Shown: one piece after another, positions 1 through 11,660 of the stretch
How the letters are laid out: each line of letters opens with the position of its first letter
How positions within the stretch are numbered: the first letter of the stretch is position 1
Assembly: GCA_013368445.1 (NCBI GenBank)
Contig: JAACJO010000024.1
Coordinates: 124,001 to 188,000, forward strand
Direction: 5' to 3'
DNA length: 64,000 nt
Source: Leucocoprinus leucothites
Taxonomy: Eukaryota; Basidiomycota; Agaricomycetes; Agaricales; Agaricaceae
Notes under the pieces: model-generated
The model's database searches: none
Seen by the model: only the letters and a program-made list of their open reading frames with translations
Told to the model about the DNA's origin: nothing
Position numbers and translations under genes: made by a program

Positions 1-204
1 CACATGGAATACACAAATAGAACAGATCCCAAAAGGGTGAAGTGACATCCAAATGACACTCACAGTAGGAATTGGGAGGGGCTGTTGGACCTAAGTTGCT
101 GTCTGCAATATCCCTAATGTTGCTTCCTTGCCTGTCATCACAAATCACCAGTCTACCTTTGAGCACTACAGGAACACTCACCATTGTGCACCTGAAATAA
201 AATA
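1..204. other. Unassigned window edge
   Basis: No gene is recognised here. The segment lies just upstream of an ORF3 fragment homologous to the one in RetA, but it does not clearly match the zinc-knuckle region that precedes that fragment in RetA (20700-20830). Confidence 0.3.
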
Positions 205-603
205 ATGCCACCAAGACTCTTGCTCTGCAGTCCATCTCCAGACCTCCCAGAGTACAGCCCAGACAGTCCAGTGTATCAACCAGCAACCACAGCATCCTCA
301 TCACCAATGTTATCAGACTTCAATCTGAATGACATAATCCAACATCCTCAGCCATTAACACCACCATGCTTGGCCCAACCTACAACCCTCCTTTTATGCT
401 GTGATAAGGCCATAAACCTGCACCACAAGGACACCATTATGGTCATCTCCAGACTGAGGTCTGTTTCTCCCATCCAATCCAATGAGGATGCAGTCCAAAT
501 GGATGTCCCTATCATGGTCAGACTACTTACATCTATGAGGAAGAATGCCCTCTTACACCCCCATACAAGTATTGCAATTACAAATCTTATTATGATGATA
601 AGG
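205..603 (+). pseudogene. Chromovirus ORF3 C-terminal fragment (second RetA-type copy)
   Basis: The reading frame from 205 encodes a Pro/Ser/Leu-rich stretch that is nearly the same as the RetA ORF3 segment on the minus strand around 20450-20640; both share the start MPPRLLLCSPSPDLPEY and a following FxLNDIIQ motif. It is therefore the 3' part of a RetA-type post-pol ORF, here on the plus strand. The homology ends where an LTR-B copy begins at 604. The rest of the parent element lies outside the window. Its function is unknown; the family description is given under RetA ORF3. Confidence 0.6.
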
Positions 604-869
604 TGTCAAGATTTGTGAATTACCAGTACTTACTAAGTGCATGAAAGTTATAGAGAGGTCAGTCATTGGCTTCAGCATATGTGCTGCACCCTTCCAATAT
701 CACATTGACCGATTTGGTCTATGAGAAAGATGACAGGCAGTGCAAATTAGAATTCAACACTGAAGGAATAATCGGACAGAGAGTAAGAGTGGAATCTTAG
801 TTGATATTCAGAATGGGTAATACATGAGCTAGTAGTGACATATTTAAGATAATGCGAAATTGGACAAAT
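604..869. repeat. LTR-B, truncated copy
   Basis: Starts TGTCAAGATTTG and follows the 546-bp LTR-B at 40182-40727 for about 265 bp, then breaks off into unrelated AT-rich satellite. Many CpG sites of the 40182 copy are TpG or CpA here, so this is an older copy. No second end and no target duplication can be seen. Confidence 0.65.
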
Positions 870-1345
870 ATATTGACTAAAACAATCTAGATTAATCTGC
901 CCATGACAACTCTCATCTGCTTGGATTATTTTAATCTGGATTAAATATGGATTCAAGCTGGATTCAGGTGGGGCCAATGGCAGGGCATGCAGTCTTGAAA
1001 GACTTTGCTGCCTTCAATCCAGATTTAATCCAGATTTAAGCTGGATTCAGCTGCAGAGCATATAGTATTGAATGACTCAGCCATCTTAAATCCAGATTAA
1101 ATCCAGATTTATGCTGGATTCAGCTGCAGAGCATGTAGTATTGAACAACTCAGCCATCTTAAATCTAGATTAAATCCAGATTTAAGCTGGATTCGGCTGC
1201 AGAGCATGTAGCATTGAACAACTCAGCTGTCTCAAATCCAGATTAAATCCAGATTTAAGCAGGAGCAGTCATAAAATAAGGAGCCTGGGTTATTCCTGTG
1301 TTCAATGATCCAGATTAAATCTGGATTAAAGTGTGGTCAGTCATA
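870..1345. repeat. Tandem satellite of about 73 bp with internal inverted motif
   Basis: About four units of roughly 73 bp lie between 1014 and 1265. Each contains AATCCAGATTAAATCCAGAT, then a TTAAGCTGGATTC block, then GCTGCAGAGCATGTAG and ACTCAGCCATCTTA. The core occurs in both orientations (AATCCAGATT and AATCTGGATT), so the array can fold. Looser copies extend to 870 and 1345. A short related piece (CTCAGTCATCTTAAATCTGG) occurs near 42380. This may be a subterminal repeat block of a DNA transposon, but no terminus was found. Confidence 0.6.
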
Positions 1346-2029
1346 GACATTGATAGTTGTCATAGCCTGGATAATTCCTAAATATAGATATCACCTATAT
1401 GTGAATGTATCTCTAGTATAGTGATGCATTACAGTGATATGGATGACATCTAGGATCCCCGGTGTTTCCAGTGACAACATACATAATTCTTCAGTAGACT
1501 CAACAACAAAAATTCTAATGAGAATATTAAACTACTGCTGACTGTCGAGTAATCATGGCTTACCTCTGAAAAGCCCAGTGGCAATGGTGGAGAACAAGAT
1601 TCAACATTGAATGCTCAGGCATCTAGTGACAGCAGTGGAGAATGAATTTAAAATGTTCTGGCTTCTAGTACCAGTAGTAGAGGGTAAGACTCAACTTTGA
1701 TTGTTGAGTCTTTCAATGGTAGTATCAAGACCATTATATCTAGGTATGTTATCAACTGCTCATGTGCTTTGTTTCTGAACATAGCTAGAGCACTCATCTC
1801 TGTTGAATATTAATGCTATAATGTCAATACTATACTGGTCAGTGTGTATAAGTGCTACCTGTGGATCGACTATAAATATATATGAGAGAGAGCTAAGGTC
1901 AAATTATCCAAGAAAAAGTAAAATCTGGAATGATGTGAGAGAATGAGCCTGGAAAAGTGGCTTCTAAGAAAAATGGTTTGAACATTAAATACTGATGTAC
2001 TCAAGAAACAGGTGATTGCATTGAGCTAG
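1346..2029. other. Gene-poor segment with Ser/Gly-rich coding-like repeat
   Basis: No intact gene. Between about 1570 and 1745 the plus strand holds three degenerate copies of a 60-66 bp unit encoding SSxxSSGE(Q)-like residues and ending in SFNGSIKT. The same unit occurs on the minus strand at 36290-36510, so both are probably relics of one dispersed gene family. The rest shows nothing recognisable. Confidence 0.35.
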
Positions 2030-4690
2030 GCTGTGTTATTCCTCTTCTGATGCTTGGTAGGTCTCTTATCTGCATCATCCTCAATTGAAATGAGATTGTA
2101 ACCCAGCTTCCTGTGGAAAGCCTCAGCATATTTTTTAAAAAAGAAGATGAATGTACCATTTGGTGATCTTGGTATCCTTGGTGGTCATAGGTTTAGGGGG
2201 CTGCAGTTTCCGTGTAGCACACTTAGAGGTGCAAACAGGTACAGTGGTCTTGTAGTGTTGTTTCTGACTTTAGGTATTTCAGGTGATGGTGGTCTCCAGG
2301 AGGGTAGCAGTGTTTGGCTTTGAAGTGACAGTGCTATTCTGGCCCTTCCTCCAGTTCCCTTGTGCTACACCACCTTGGTTCTTGGGCCTGGTTGAATCAG
2401 AGGCTGTGGATGGACATCAAAAACAAAATGAGCAATCATGTAGTACAGGCAAATACCTGAGTTTTCACATACCTTGAGCAGTGATGTTGTGGTCAGTGGT
2501 TGAATCTTGTGGTTGACCAGAAGGAGCCACTCAAGAGTTAACAGCAGCTTGATATCCTTCAAGACTTTCATATGAATGAGTCTTGTCTTTATCACTTTCT
2601 GATGTTGGACCAGGTGGTGTACTGTGCAGGCTTGCTTGTGGATTCTGTGAGGTATCCTAATTCAAATTTGAGCTGAAATCAAAGTCCAAATAACAAAATA
2701 CATCTGACTTATACTAATATTTACTTGTGAGGTTGACCAGTGGGATGAGGGCCCCATCTGCAGAACCTGCTTATTGTTTCCTGCTATGGAAGAGAATGGG
2801 CTCCTGACTAGGCTGTGGTAAAAACCACCTGGAGTATCCTAGTAAAAGCCAGCATTATATTAAGCTCAGAAACATGGAATGGGGTGGCGTACATCAGTCA
2901 TCCTGTTATCTGGCATTGTTGGGGGGGTACTCAAGCAGAATGGTGGCTCTTGATGTACAGGACTCTGGCTGGGAGGTGGGGCAATATCTGCATTCAAGTC
3001 ATGGAGCAGCTGAGTTGGTAGGGACATTGTTGGGTGGGAGGCAAGGTCCTCATTGCTCCTGGAAGCTCCGAGACCTGATGGTAATTAGGGGAGGCCTGGC
3101 CCACCAGATGATGTGTGATCATCAGTGGGACTGGCTAGCTTGGGGGTCACCTGTTTGTCCTGAATGAGGCTTGAGCAAGCTGAGTTTGGCATCCTAATTT
3201 ATAAAGATCAATACAAACCAGAGTAAAGAGATAGGCCACTTACAAAACTTGACTGAAGTCGATAATATCAGGATTTTTGGACAAATCCTCCACAAGAGCA
3301 ATAGTGTGTTCACTAGACATAGTTGCTGGATTGATATTGTTGTAATTTGCAAGTAACATAGTATTGAGAAGATACAATTTCCAGACAGCACAGTCCTCCA
3401 GTAATTACCAGGGCAAGGGTCCAGATCATCCCAATGCTTCTACAATAAACATTTGAGTATGAAGCACCCTCAAAGAAGGAAATATAGCCAAACCCCAGAG
3501 TTTAGTCAGATAGGCTGAGATCACCTCTCACATCTCCTTCCTTGTAACAGAATCAACATCAAAGCAGTGTATGAAGTATTTTCCACTCAAAGTCTGGGCA
3601 AGGAGTGGTGCTGTTTCCTTATTGTGGCCTGTTATTGAAGATAAGGCCCTCAGAACACAGCTAATATAAAATGGTTTCTTCGACTTATGTGGCAGCCATT
3701 TATCAGCAAGCTCTTGAAAGTGGTTGTAAATATGGTCATCATATGCTTTGAGGAAAGCATCAGAACTGGCATCTTGCCAAGCATTCGAGATCAACCAGCT
3801 AATATTGAAATGACTTGAGTACAACAAGCCTTGGACTGCTATGGGTGATTTACCTTTTGAGATAGATTTGGTTCGAAGGTTCACAGGTGGTGGTAACTAA
3901 GAAGAAGAGCCCATCACCATACTGATGGCGGTCCCATCCAAGGAGCTTGTGAAGATCCATCCTTGCTCTTGTGGCAAGGTGCTTTTGCCATCTATCCAGA
4001 AGGTCAGGTACCATTTTATAAGGTATAGAGATGTACTGCAATGTCTCTTCTTTGGTGGGCTGAGCTTGACTCTGTTCTCATAACTGGGTAACCCATGCTT
4101 CATAGGGCTGCAACTTCTCCTTAGGTAGCTCAGCAATAAAGTGCATGAGCTCAGCATTCCACCTTCCTATGAACCCTTATCTCTGACATTTGTCTTTGTT
4201 CAGTTCAAGAACATGATTGAGTATAGCCTGCTTGTAATCCTCAGCTATCATTTCCTTCAAACCATGCAAGTACTGGGAAGGAGGAATGACCATGTCATCA
4301 GCATTGTGATCCTTGTCATTATGCTGAACAGTATTTTCACAGGTGGGTGAAGATGACTGAGATGTGAGTTGAGAACAGTGAAATCTTACTATGGGTATTG
4401 GCTGTTTGCAGGCGTTCTTGAACCATGATTGAACTTTCTGGAAGAGTTGTCAGATGCATGTACAGGAATTTCAAGAGCAGTGACCACTTACCTCCTGCAT
4501 CTCCTGACATGTACTGGGGAATTTACCAACAAATGAAGGGATGACATTATTTTTCACCCACATCCTCATGTTGAATGTTCCTTTCTTCTCTGCTACAGTG
4601 CGAGCTGCAAAGGTGCATTCCTTGAAGCCTCCATCTTCGAGATATTTTTTCTGTGGTTTAGTGAGTGGCATGAGTGACAATGGGGAAGAA
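2030..4690 (-). pseudogene. Decayed multi-copy fungal gene (family P), unknown function
   Basis: Read on the minus strand, coding-like segments follow one another in several frames. The N-terminus begins near 4671 with MPLTKPQKKYLEDGGFKECTF. Next comes a Trp/Lys-rich part with a SWFKNAC motif (4470-4400). A middle segment at 3884-3528 contains KWLPHKSKKP and SITGHNKETAPLLAQTLSG. The C-terminal tail near 2150-2050 reads GTFIFFFKKYAEAFHRKLGY, then ISIEDDADKRP. Several stops and frameshifts break it. I recognise the pattern as a repetitive Agaricomycete hypothetical protein but know of no assigned domain or activity. The order of segments supports a single locus of about 2.6 kb. The plus-strand frames at 2283-3167 are antisense shadows. 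Confidence 0.5.
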
Positions 4691-5529
4691 TGGGATGAAG
4701 GCTCACCAGTGACAGATCAACCAAGTATTTGTGCTACATGTTTGCTCTTTGATGTTGTAATTATAATTCAGTCTCAAAATCTTGCATTGCTCATCTACTG
4801 GGCAGATTGATTGCTGCTAGTCAAGGCACCCCTCAGTGGTCAAAATAATTGTTTGGATCCCTTCCATAAAATTTACCTGATAGCTTTGTAATGGTACCCT
4901 CAGGCATATATTGGTGAAATCAGAATAAATCATGATATGGTGGATATATTATGAACCTTGACCCAAAGCTCTGGTAATATATTTGCACAGAAGCTGCCAA
5001 CTCCAACAGGATCCAGTAAATTCAGCATAAGTTAGAAGATCTAGCACTGAGATCAATAGTTATAAGGTTATGGAGTGTCACTCCAACTGCCCATGACCAT
5101 TCATTAAAGCTACAGTGACTTCTAAAAATGCTCAAGCCTAAGTCTACCAGCACTGTGAGACAATGCAGATATTCAAAAATCATTATGGACCAATCAGTTA
5201 AGAGGCATTTAAGAATCCCATGCTTATCAAATATAATTACAGGGAAGAAATATTAGTAGGAGAAAAAAACCTCAATAATAGGAGGGAAATACAGTGCTAA
5301 ATATTGCTGGGTAGGAGATTAGAAGACTACTAGTGAAAGTAAAAAATCTAGAGTGAGTTAGAAAGGAGAGCATCATAAAGTTCATTTTGGCAAGTAACAC
5401 CTTGATGCCTGAAATACAGACATGTTGCAGGGCCAGGGAAAATAGGCTGCTCCCAATGCACATAATTCCAATCCTGAGTTTGTGGGTCTAGTAGTTTATA
5501 TGCATCACTGTGCTCAACCCCAAATACTC
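4691..5529. other. Intergenic, nothing recognised
   Basis: AT-rich sequence with no coding frame of convincing composition and no repeat shared with the rest of the window. Confidence 0.3.
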
Positions 5530-6172
5530 CTAAAGTGAGCTTATGATCAGCAAGGCAAAAGGCACCTCCACTTGTATGTGGAATCCCAACAGATTCAGGT
5601 GAGCTAGAATTCTACAAAACATATGATTAGAGGAATTAGAGATTGAAATAATTAGTTGACATACTTCTACCCAGATCTTGAGAGTGATAGCAGGTGAGCG
5701 GAGTGGTGTAGGGGTCATAGGCCAGGCTGTCTGAGCAGTGATGACAGGTGAAGATGCCAGTACAGGAGTTGAAGGAGGGGATGCTGGAGTAGGATTCAAA
5801 CCCATTGGCTGCAAGGATTCAAAAGTAGCAATCAGAGTGCCTAACTGCTCATCTTGCATCAGCAGAGCCCAGACATTGAGGCACTTGGAAAGCCATCAAA
5901 ATCCACCACAGTACCCACACTGCCAAAGCCTTAAGTTGTAGGCAAAAATGGAGCAAGTAAACACTCACATAGGTGTACCATCTACTGAGATTCTCCATAG
6001 TCTCACTATCCTTTGACATGCAGAGTTTAGGCTCTGTATGTTGACAGCAGTGGGGAGGTTTCCTTGGAGAGAGCTGGAAAAGGTATTGCTTAATCTCTGC
6101 TTCATTTGCTTTTTGCAGCTCAGAATGAACCTGAGAAGTGGAACATGGTCGACAACAAGAAGCTCTGGGCAT
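5530..6172 (-). pseudogene. Possible exons of a hypothetical protein
   Basis: Two minus-strand frames look coding by composition. The one around 6150-5990 reads ELQKANEAEIKQYLFQLSPRK and ends at a GTGAGT donor. The one around 5855-5670 is Pro/Thr-rich (ASPPSTPVLASSPVITAQT). They may be consecutive exons of one gene upstream of family P, but the frames do not join cleanly and no domain is recognised. Confidence 0.25.
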
Positions 6173-6716
6173 GGAGGGATGTTAGCAGTGCAAAGATATT
6201 AGACACTAAGGATGCACTCAGGACTTTGAGAATAACTCACAGAGCACATGGTGCTAGCGGCAACTGTGAGGCTGGACTAGTATACGTAAGTAGCTGATTC
6301 ATCCTTGGAGCAAGCTAAAAGGATGAGATGAGATCTTATTGATTTTGGACCACCCACCAGCTCACCCTGTATCAGCAAAATGAGTAATCAAAATGAGTGT
6401 TGCCTCAGTGCCAGAGTGGGGTGCTTTCAAGTTCCGAAAAAAGGAAGGCAATCATTAGTGCCCTAAAAGGGATATATTGTTATATCAACAACCTAGATAA
6501 AATAGAATGTTCATTTACCTGCCTCAGATCGCCTCCCCAGCTGAGAATTGCTATTGCATCAACTATGACCACTCCTTGTCCTGAGAACACTTGATGCTCT
6601 GAGAGTGCCCCTCCTGAGGACTTGAAATGGGCTCATATCATTGCCTACTTGAAAGTGAGTTGCCAGCTGGGATTCTAGAAGGCTTGAGCTCACCATCAGG
6701 GTAGCCCAGCCAACAA

Positions 6717-8090
6717 TTGTTTTACATCTTCCCAACAATCCACAGTCTGTTTAACCTTTCCTTAGACTCAGGATTGGCTAGGGATGCCCAATGGCCCCGG
6801 ATTCACTATGATATATATGACCCAACCACAAAGGACTTTACCACAGTCCATTCCCAGGCATGGTTCACAATTGGTTGCAGCAATAATCCTCAGAAATGGA
6901 TTATTAAGTGGCATGACATTGATATTGAGGAATGTCCCAGTATTGGCAAGTTCATCAAAGACATCAATCAATGCAGCGAAGTTGTGAAAACTGCCCCTCA
7001 TCTCACACATACTCCATCAGTTGAACCCCTACCACCTACTTCATCTCCTGTACCATCATCCATTACTGGCAAGTCTACCTACAACACCAAATCAGAGACC
7101 TTCAAGCTAGGCAAGTGCAAGCACACTGTACCTTTCATCTCAATTGGCTCCATCAACATTATGATGCATCCAGAATCTAAGGGTGGTACAAACAAAGATC
7201 ATGTGAGTTCCAAATTTTGGGTTACATTTAGAAGACTCACCCAAGTCAAGGCCGTGAAGGATATGAGCATCACTACAGTCACAGAGGGAAAGAATCTGGT
7301 AAGGTCAAAACTCCAGTTCAAGAGTGGTTAACTCACCTTATTCAAGGCTGCACACAATACAGCCAAGGATAATAGTGCAAGAGAGCAAGATTAGGTAAGC
7401 CCTAGACCCTAGATTCAAATAGACAACTCACCAAGATCAAGGTAGCAAACAATATTGTCGAAACTACCATTGCTGAGAAACAAACCCAGGTGAGTTATGG
7501 ACTTCTAGGATGGCTTGCTTATATGGGGGCTGAAAACAACATCATCAAGATCACTGCTGTGAAAGAACGAAACCTGGTGAGCCCAAGGTCTCTTGGACTG
7601 ACTAGATGGCTTACATATATCAAAGGCTGCAAATGATATCATTGAAATCACTGACACAGAGGAACTAACTCAGGTAGGTTGCTGTTCACTAGCATTGACC
7701 AGACAACTCACCAAAATAAAGGTCACTGTTGGTGTGATGACATCTGGAAATTGAGAGAAGTCAGCCAATGTATGCTTTGTATTCCAAGTTGTAATGGAGG
7801 TACTCACTGTGACCTAGGCACAAGAGAATACAGTCAAGGCTGTAGCTGGAAAAACTCAAGTAGTTCCAGTGAGCCTATTTTCTGGTCGTGTTGGTATTGC
7901 TTATCAATATCACACATAACTAGCTAGTGAAGAGGTTATTGATATTTCTGAATATCAAGCCATAAGTAGTAATGATTCAAATCAAAATAGTAGTGATGCT
8001 CACCTTCGGGACCTAGACCCCCCTGCAAAGAAACACAAAACTAAGACCAGGACAGGACCAATTACTATGACCTAGAAAACTCGATTCTCT
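6717..8090 (+). pseudogene. Family Y gene copy with mini-exon array (unknown function)
   Basis: The first exon-like ORF (6717-7331) carries the family Y signature WPRIHYDIYD, then HSQAWFT, then an acidic DIEECPSIGKF block. This aligns by eye with the ORFs at 9069 and 13569. After it come at least five short exons (7246-7298, 7347-7394, 7436-7489, about 7529-7576, 7626-7673) separated by introns of about 40-55 nt. The exons encode variants of one 16-residue unit (AxNxIxxIT...E). The locus appears to end near 8090 with a Lys-rich tail (PPAKKHKTKTRTG) and a stop. One mini-exon contains a stop and one acceptor lacks AG, so at least part is decayed. The function is unknown and no catalytic motif is seen. 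Confidence 0.45.
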
Positions 8091-8196
8091 TGAGCCTAAG
8101 AACAACATCTACTGAGACATAGTTATTTCCTATGATACAACAAACTTTCTATGTACAAATCCCTGATAATGAGATGTGAATTCATGAGACCTTGAT

Positions 8197-8209
8197 ACAC
8201 AGGGGAGAA
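8197..8209 (+). other. Polypurine-tract-like sequence
   Basis: ACACAGGGGAGAA lies directly before TGTGACATC. Such a purine run immediately 5' of TG is typical of the plus-strand primer of an LTR retroelement. Confidence 0.4.
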
Positions 8210-8653
8210 TGTGACATCTTGAGATCACTCAAATGAACAGGAGCAAGAAAGGAACTAACATAGCATCATGAAATGAAGCAATAGGGCTTTCGCACCGAAA
8301 GTGGGACAGTAAGTAAGCAACCAAGCCGAAAATAAGCTGCTCCACATGCTAAGATGTCACTAGAAACAACCTGTGAAAACTCCAATAACACATGCCCATA
8401 AAAAACCTGGCTCATGAATAGATCAATGCTGGTAGAGTAAGTCTGAGATATAGGCATGTACCCAACAGGCTCCACATGGAGATATCCAAAGGATCGGCGC
8501 AAAAATGATCGGACACTCATCCAACTGAAGGAGGCGACAAAGAGACCTAAATTGTTTACTTTCAAAAATTTTAGGAACAAAATTTGCAGTTGACAAGACA
8601 ATATGTTGGTGAATGGGCTGTGAAAATTACTCATGACTACTTGTACTGTAACA
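8210..8653 (+). repeat. Putative LTR (TGTGACATC...TGTAACA)
   Basis: Starts TGTGACATCTTGAG right after a purine tract and ends ACTGTAACA, giving a 444-bp TG...CA interval. There is no second copy in the window, no recognisable pol upstream and no clear target duplication. The call rests on the purine tract and the termini only. A 122-residue minus-strand frame inside it (8266-8634) is not supported as a gene. Confidence 0.4.
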
Positions 8654-9056
8654 CCAAAAGGGACCTTCCTTTATAGGGTTAATAGATCACTCAGAAGTTA
8701 GGCCTGCTTGAATCAAAGCTGCTGATTGAACAGGGTGTGTAAAGTTTGCATTCTGAAGCCCCACATACAGAACAGGAAGGCCCCTGTTCAGCGATTTGAA
8801 CTTGACTCAGTGGTTATGCCAGCTCAATAGAGGTCAGCTGAGGGCAGCTGCTAGACTGAACCAGGTCGAGGAATGAGTTTACAGGTAAAAGCTGGAGGCC
8901 ATTGAATATGTCCTTACCTCCTTCCTGTCTGCACCCCAACTTCAATCCTTCAGTGTTGCCATTGTCAGCAATGTCCGGCATACCCTCCCAGCAGCTGGAG
9001 GCTCACCCAGACTGCATCCAGATAATAGTATACCATAAAGTCAGCAATCACCATTA
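8654..9056. other. Intergenic, possible upstream exon of the 9.1 kb gene
   Basis: Nothing definite. Around 8910-9040 a plus-strand frame is open and Pro/Ser-rich and could be a 5' exon of the following family Y copy. No splice junction could be fixed. Confidence 0.25.
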
Positions 9057-9068
9057 GTAACAGAAAAA

Positions 9069-9467
9069 ATGCTAACCTTGATACAGGCAGATCACACCCA
9101 GATCCTCTTTCATGTCAAATCATGGGATGGTAGCCAATCAGTTGGCTTTTGGGGACTAGAAGACTTCAAGAAGGTGACCAACTGGCCCAATATACATCAA
9201 GTCATATATGACATTTGCGAGGAGAGATTCATCCTATTACACACCTTTGCTTGCTACACAAAATCAGATGCAAACCCATTTCTCATCACGAGGCCCTATG
9301 TCCTAGAAGATGAACACTGCCCAGGTATATGTCTCAATAATGAGGAATTGAAGCAGCAAGCAATGGAGTTACCAAATAATGCCCCGATTGGAGGCCAACA
9401 TCCTGGCACAAAAACTACCCCACAAATTGTTCATGAACAACCCATGCCAGGTTGTGTCCTCAAGTGA
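9069..9467 (+). pseudogene. Family Y gene fragment (copy 2), unknown function
   Basis: An open frame of 132 residues. Its middle aligns by eye with the copy at 6717: WPNIHQVIYD against WPRIHYDIYD, followed by HTFACYT, a DANPFLITRPYVLEDEHCPG stretch, and a helix-like NNEELKQQAMELP. The copy at 13569 shows the same order (SPFYITKPSSF...LKHYIQELKREAWQLS). The conserved order of an aromatic block, an acidic/Cys block and a Gln-rich helix defines the family. No known domain is recognised. It lacks the exon array seen at 7.2-7.7 kb. Confidence 0.45.
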
Positions 9468-9629
9468 AAGTGTCAGGACTCTGTAGAAGAGACTTATGCA
9501 ATTATAGCCAAAGCAAAACAAAATAGGGAGGTGCTTTGATGCCCCTGTCATGACTCTGTTTGAAGGTTTGGGAGGTAAGGGTGCTGGATTGCTTGACCAT
9601 TTATTAGGAAAGCTCACCTTGAGCATTGG

Positions 9630-9809
9630 CAGCAGCAGTGTGTATACTCCTCTAATCATCCTAAGTTCATTCTTCACTTCATCATATCTTGTGCTCTTCA
9701 TCTTTTCGTGCTGCACTTCACCTCTCAGCACATCAGCATCCTTCATACTCCTGAATTTTGCTTCATTCTCGACTCCATTGGACCTTGTTTTATTATTGTC
9801 CTTCTTCAA
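9630..9809 (-). pseudogene. Possible Lys/Glu-rich coding fragment
   Basis: The N-terminal 60 residues of a minus-strand ORF (9809 downward) are charged and helix-forming (RSMKDADVLRGEVQHEKMKS), unlike the rest of that ORF, which is antisense to the family Y copy. It may be a remnant exon; the identity is unknown. Confidence 0.2.
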
Positions 9810-9831
9810 GCATGAAGTACAAGCTATTTAG

Positions 9832-10332
9832 CTATTTTTTTGCTCACATATAGGCTATGTCTCGTTCTACATTTGTTTATCTTAGAGAAATTATGATTTG
9901 ATTTCACAGGAGTGTCTCAGAGGAGATGCACATTGGGTGCTAATAAATGGAGGAGGAAGAGACCAATAAACCATGAGGAGGCTCAGTTTGAGCCTCAGAA
10001 CTTTAGGGCCAGGTTTCATATGATTACCTGCCACATCACAACACCATTATCAAATAGATTCATGAACATTGGGTCACATTACATAAGTAATTGAAAGCAT
10101 TACCCACTTTGCTGGCTCGCTAGGATGAGCCAATAGGAAAAACCAGGCAGTAACTAGGCAGAAAAAAAATAAAGAGAGACAAGAACGTAAAAAAATAAGG
10201 TTGAAGGCAATCTAAAATGAAAACATTGACCATCAAACCAGAACACTAACACACAACCTCCTCCATTAGCTCTATTTCACCATGGGCATTGATTGACAAT
10301 CAACCCTTTCAGATTGACTGATTGCCTACAAG
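9832..10332. other. Intergenic, nothing recognised
   Basis: AT-rich sequence without coding signal or a shared repeat. Confidence 0.3.
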
Positions 10333-11303
10333 GTGAGGTCAACATTTCAGGGCCGTCCCCCTGATCACACTCTGTTCTTGAATACTGCAGTGCTAGAAGT
10401 AGACGGCCTTGTCATAAAAATGAATGATACTGGAGTAATCTCACATCATATACTGCACCAACCATTGCACTTTAAAATTAATACCTGTTTTTGGAAAAAA
10501 ATTACAGTAAGGAGGAGTGCAAGTGCAAAAATAAATGCAAACACAAGTGTACTGCCAGTGTCACAAAGATTGTAAGGTGCCCATTGCTGTGCCAGCCAGA
10601 GTGAGTACCCTACACCTTTGATCCCTCTGCAGTCTCCCCAACAGTCTGAAGCAAACAATGTCTTAAGCAGATTCTGCCAGCCACAATAAGACAGGGTGTA
10701 TGAAAATTGTCATGTACACCCAGGTGAGCCACCTCTTATGTTTCTGTAAGTGCAGCCCTAACCATCCTTTAGCCAGATGCATTACTGGCTGTCCACTGCA
10801 TTTGGATCCAGTATGGACTGTTTACCCTCAGTGGTGACAAATCCTTCACCACTACCATGAATGTCCCTGTGACCAAGTATTTTATTTTCAATATGAATGT
10901 CAAGAAGTTCATCAATATACCAACTTGAGCCCATTTCCCATCTGACCTCAATGGGATCCAATACCCATTCTTTGTTGTCAAGCAACAAGGTCTTGATGAT
11001 ACAAGATGCTTACACTTAAGCAAGTTCAAGGAATGGCTGCAAAAATTCTGTGAATGTCCTGCCTCTTACTATCGCACCAGCAGGTCTTTGCCTGGCTCAT
11101 CAGAGAACACCCCTTCTTCAAGATCACCCTCACCTCTAGCATCAAAGGAGCTGAAGGAACTCAAGCAGAAATGGTCTATTAAGGTCAAGATCAAGACTAT
11201 GAATGTAATGATCAATGTTGGTGGTGTGAGTATAGGATACAACGGTAACAACAACGAACCTCCAGTAAGAAATGTGATCTCACTCCTCATAATTCCTTTG
11301 TAA
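10333..11303 (+). pseudogene. Decayed gene fragment with in-frame stop, unknown function
   Basis: Two plus-strand segments look coding. The first, 10333-10575, contains LFLNTAVLEVDGLVIKMND. The second, from about 10773, reads LLAVHCIWIQYGLFTLSGDK, then VPVTKYFIFNMNVKKFINI, meets a TGA near 10927, and continues in the same frame through PFFVVKQQGLDDTRCLHLSK, FKEWLQKFC and a Ser-rich then Lys-rich tail to 11303. The single in-frame TGA with coding composition on both sides marks a pseudogene. It may be distantly related to family Y (aromatic block followed by a helix), but the match is weak. A GTGAGT donor at about 11226 suggests the exon may end there. Confidence 0.4.
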
Positions 11304-11660
11304 AAGATTTCTTAGGTTGTCAAGAAAGTAAGGACAAGCACTGTTGTTGAGTCAGAAGACAAAGATGACAAAATCAAAGTCAGTCCTAACTCTTTGGTCC
11401 CCACTTACAGATAAGATGTACTTACCACATTTCAGGTGCACAACACAAATCAAAGTTTGAATAACAATAAGAACACTGTTCTTGTTTCTGACAGTGAGGA
11501 CAACTAAGATGAAGTGAGCATTGTTGTGTTCAATGCATTGAAATTAATCATTGTGCATTCAGAAACTGTTCCTCCTGCCCCAGTTTTAGCTATCAGCAAC
11601 AGAGATGGCAGAGATATAGATAATTGTACATTTAAATTACTCTTTTAGTGCCCTCTGGAT
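11304..11660 (+). other. Possible further mini-exons of the 10.3-11.3 kb locus
   Basis: Short plus-strand segments bounded by AG and GT follow the fragment: one of about 60 nt at 11315-11380 encoding a Lys/Asp-rich peptide, and one at about 11437-11507 encoding an Asn-rich, Asp-ending peptide. Composition and spacing resemble the exon arrays at 7.2 and 18.1 kb. Confidence 0.25.

Noticed and set aside
2283..3167. Plus-strand ORFs of 64-97 residues
   Set aside because: They are antisense to the C-terminal part of family P, which has coding-like order on the minus strand.
8266..8634. A 122-residue minus-strand ORF
   Set aside because: It lies entirely inside a putative LTR (8210-8653), has no recognisable motif and no matching splice or promoter context.
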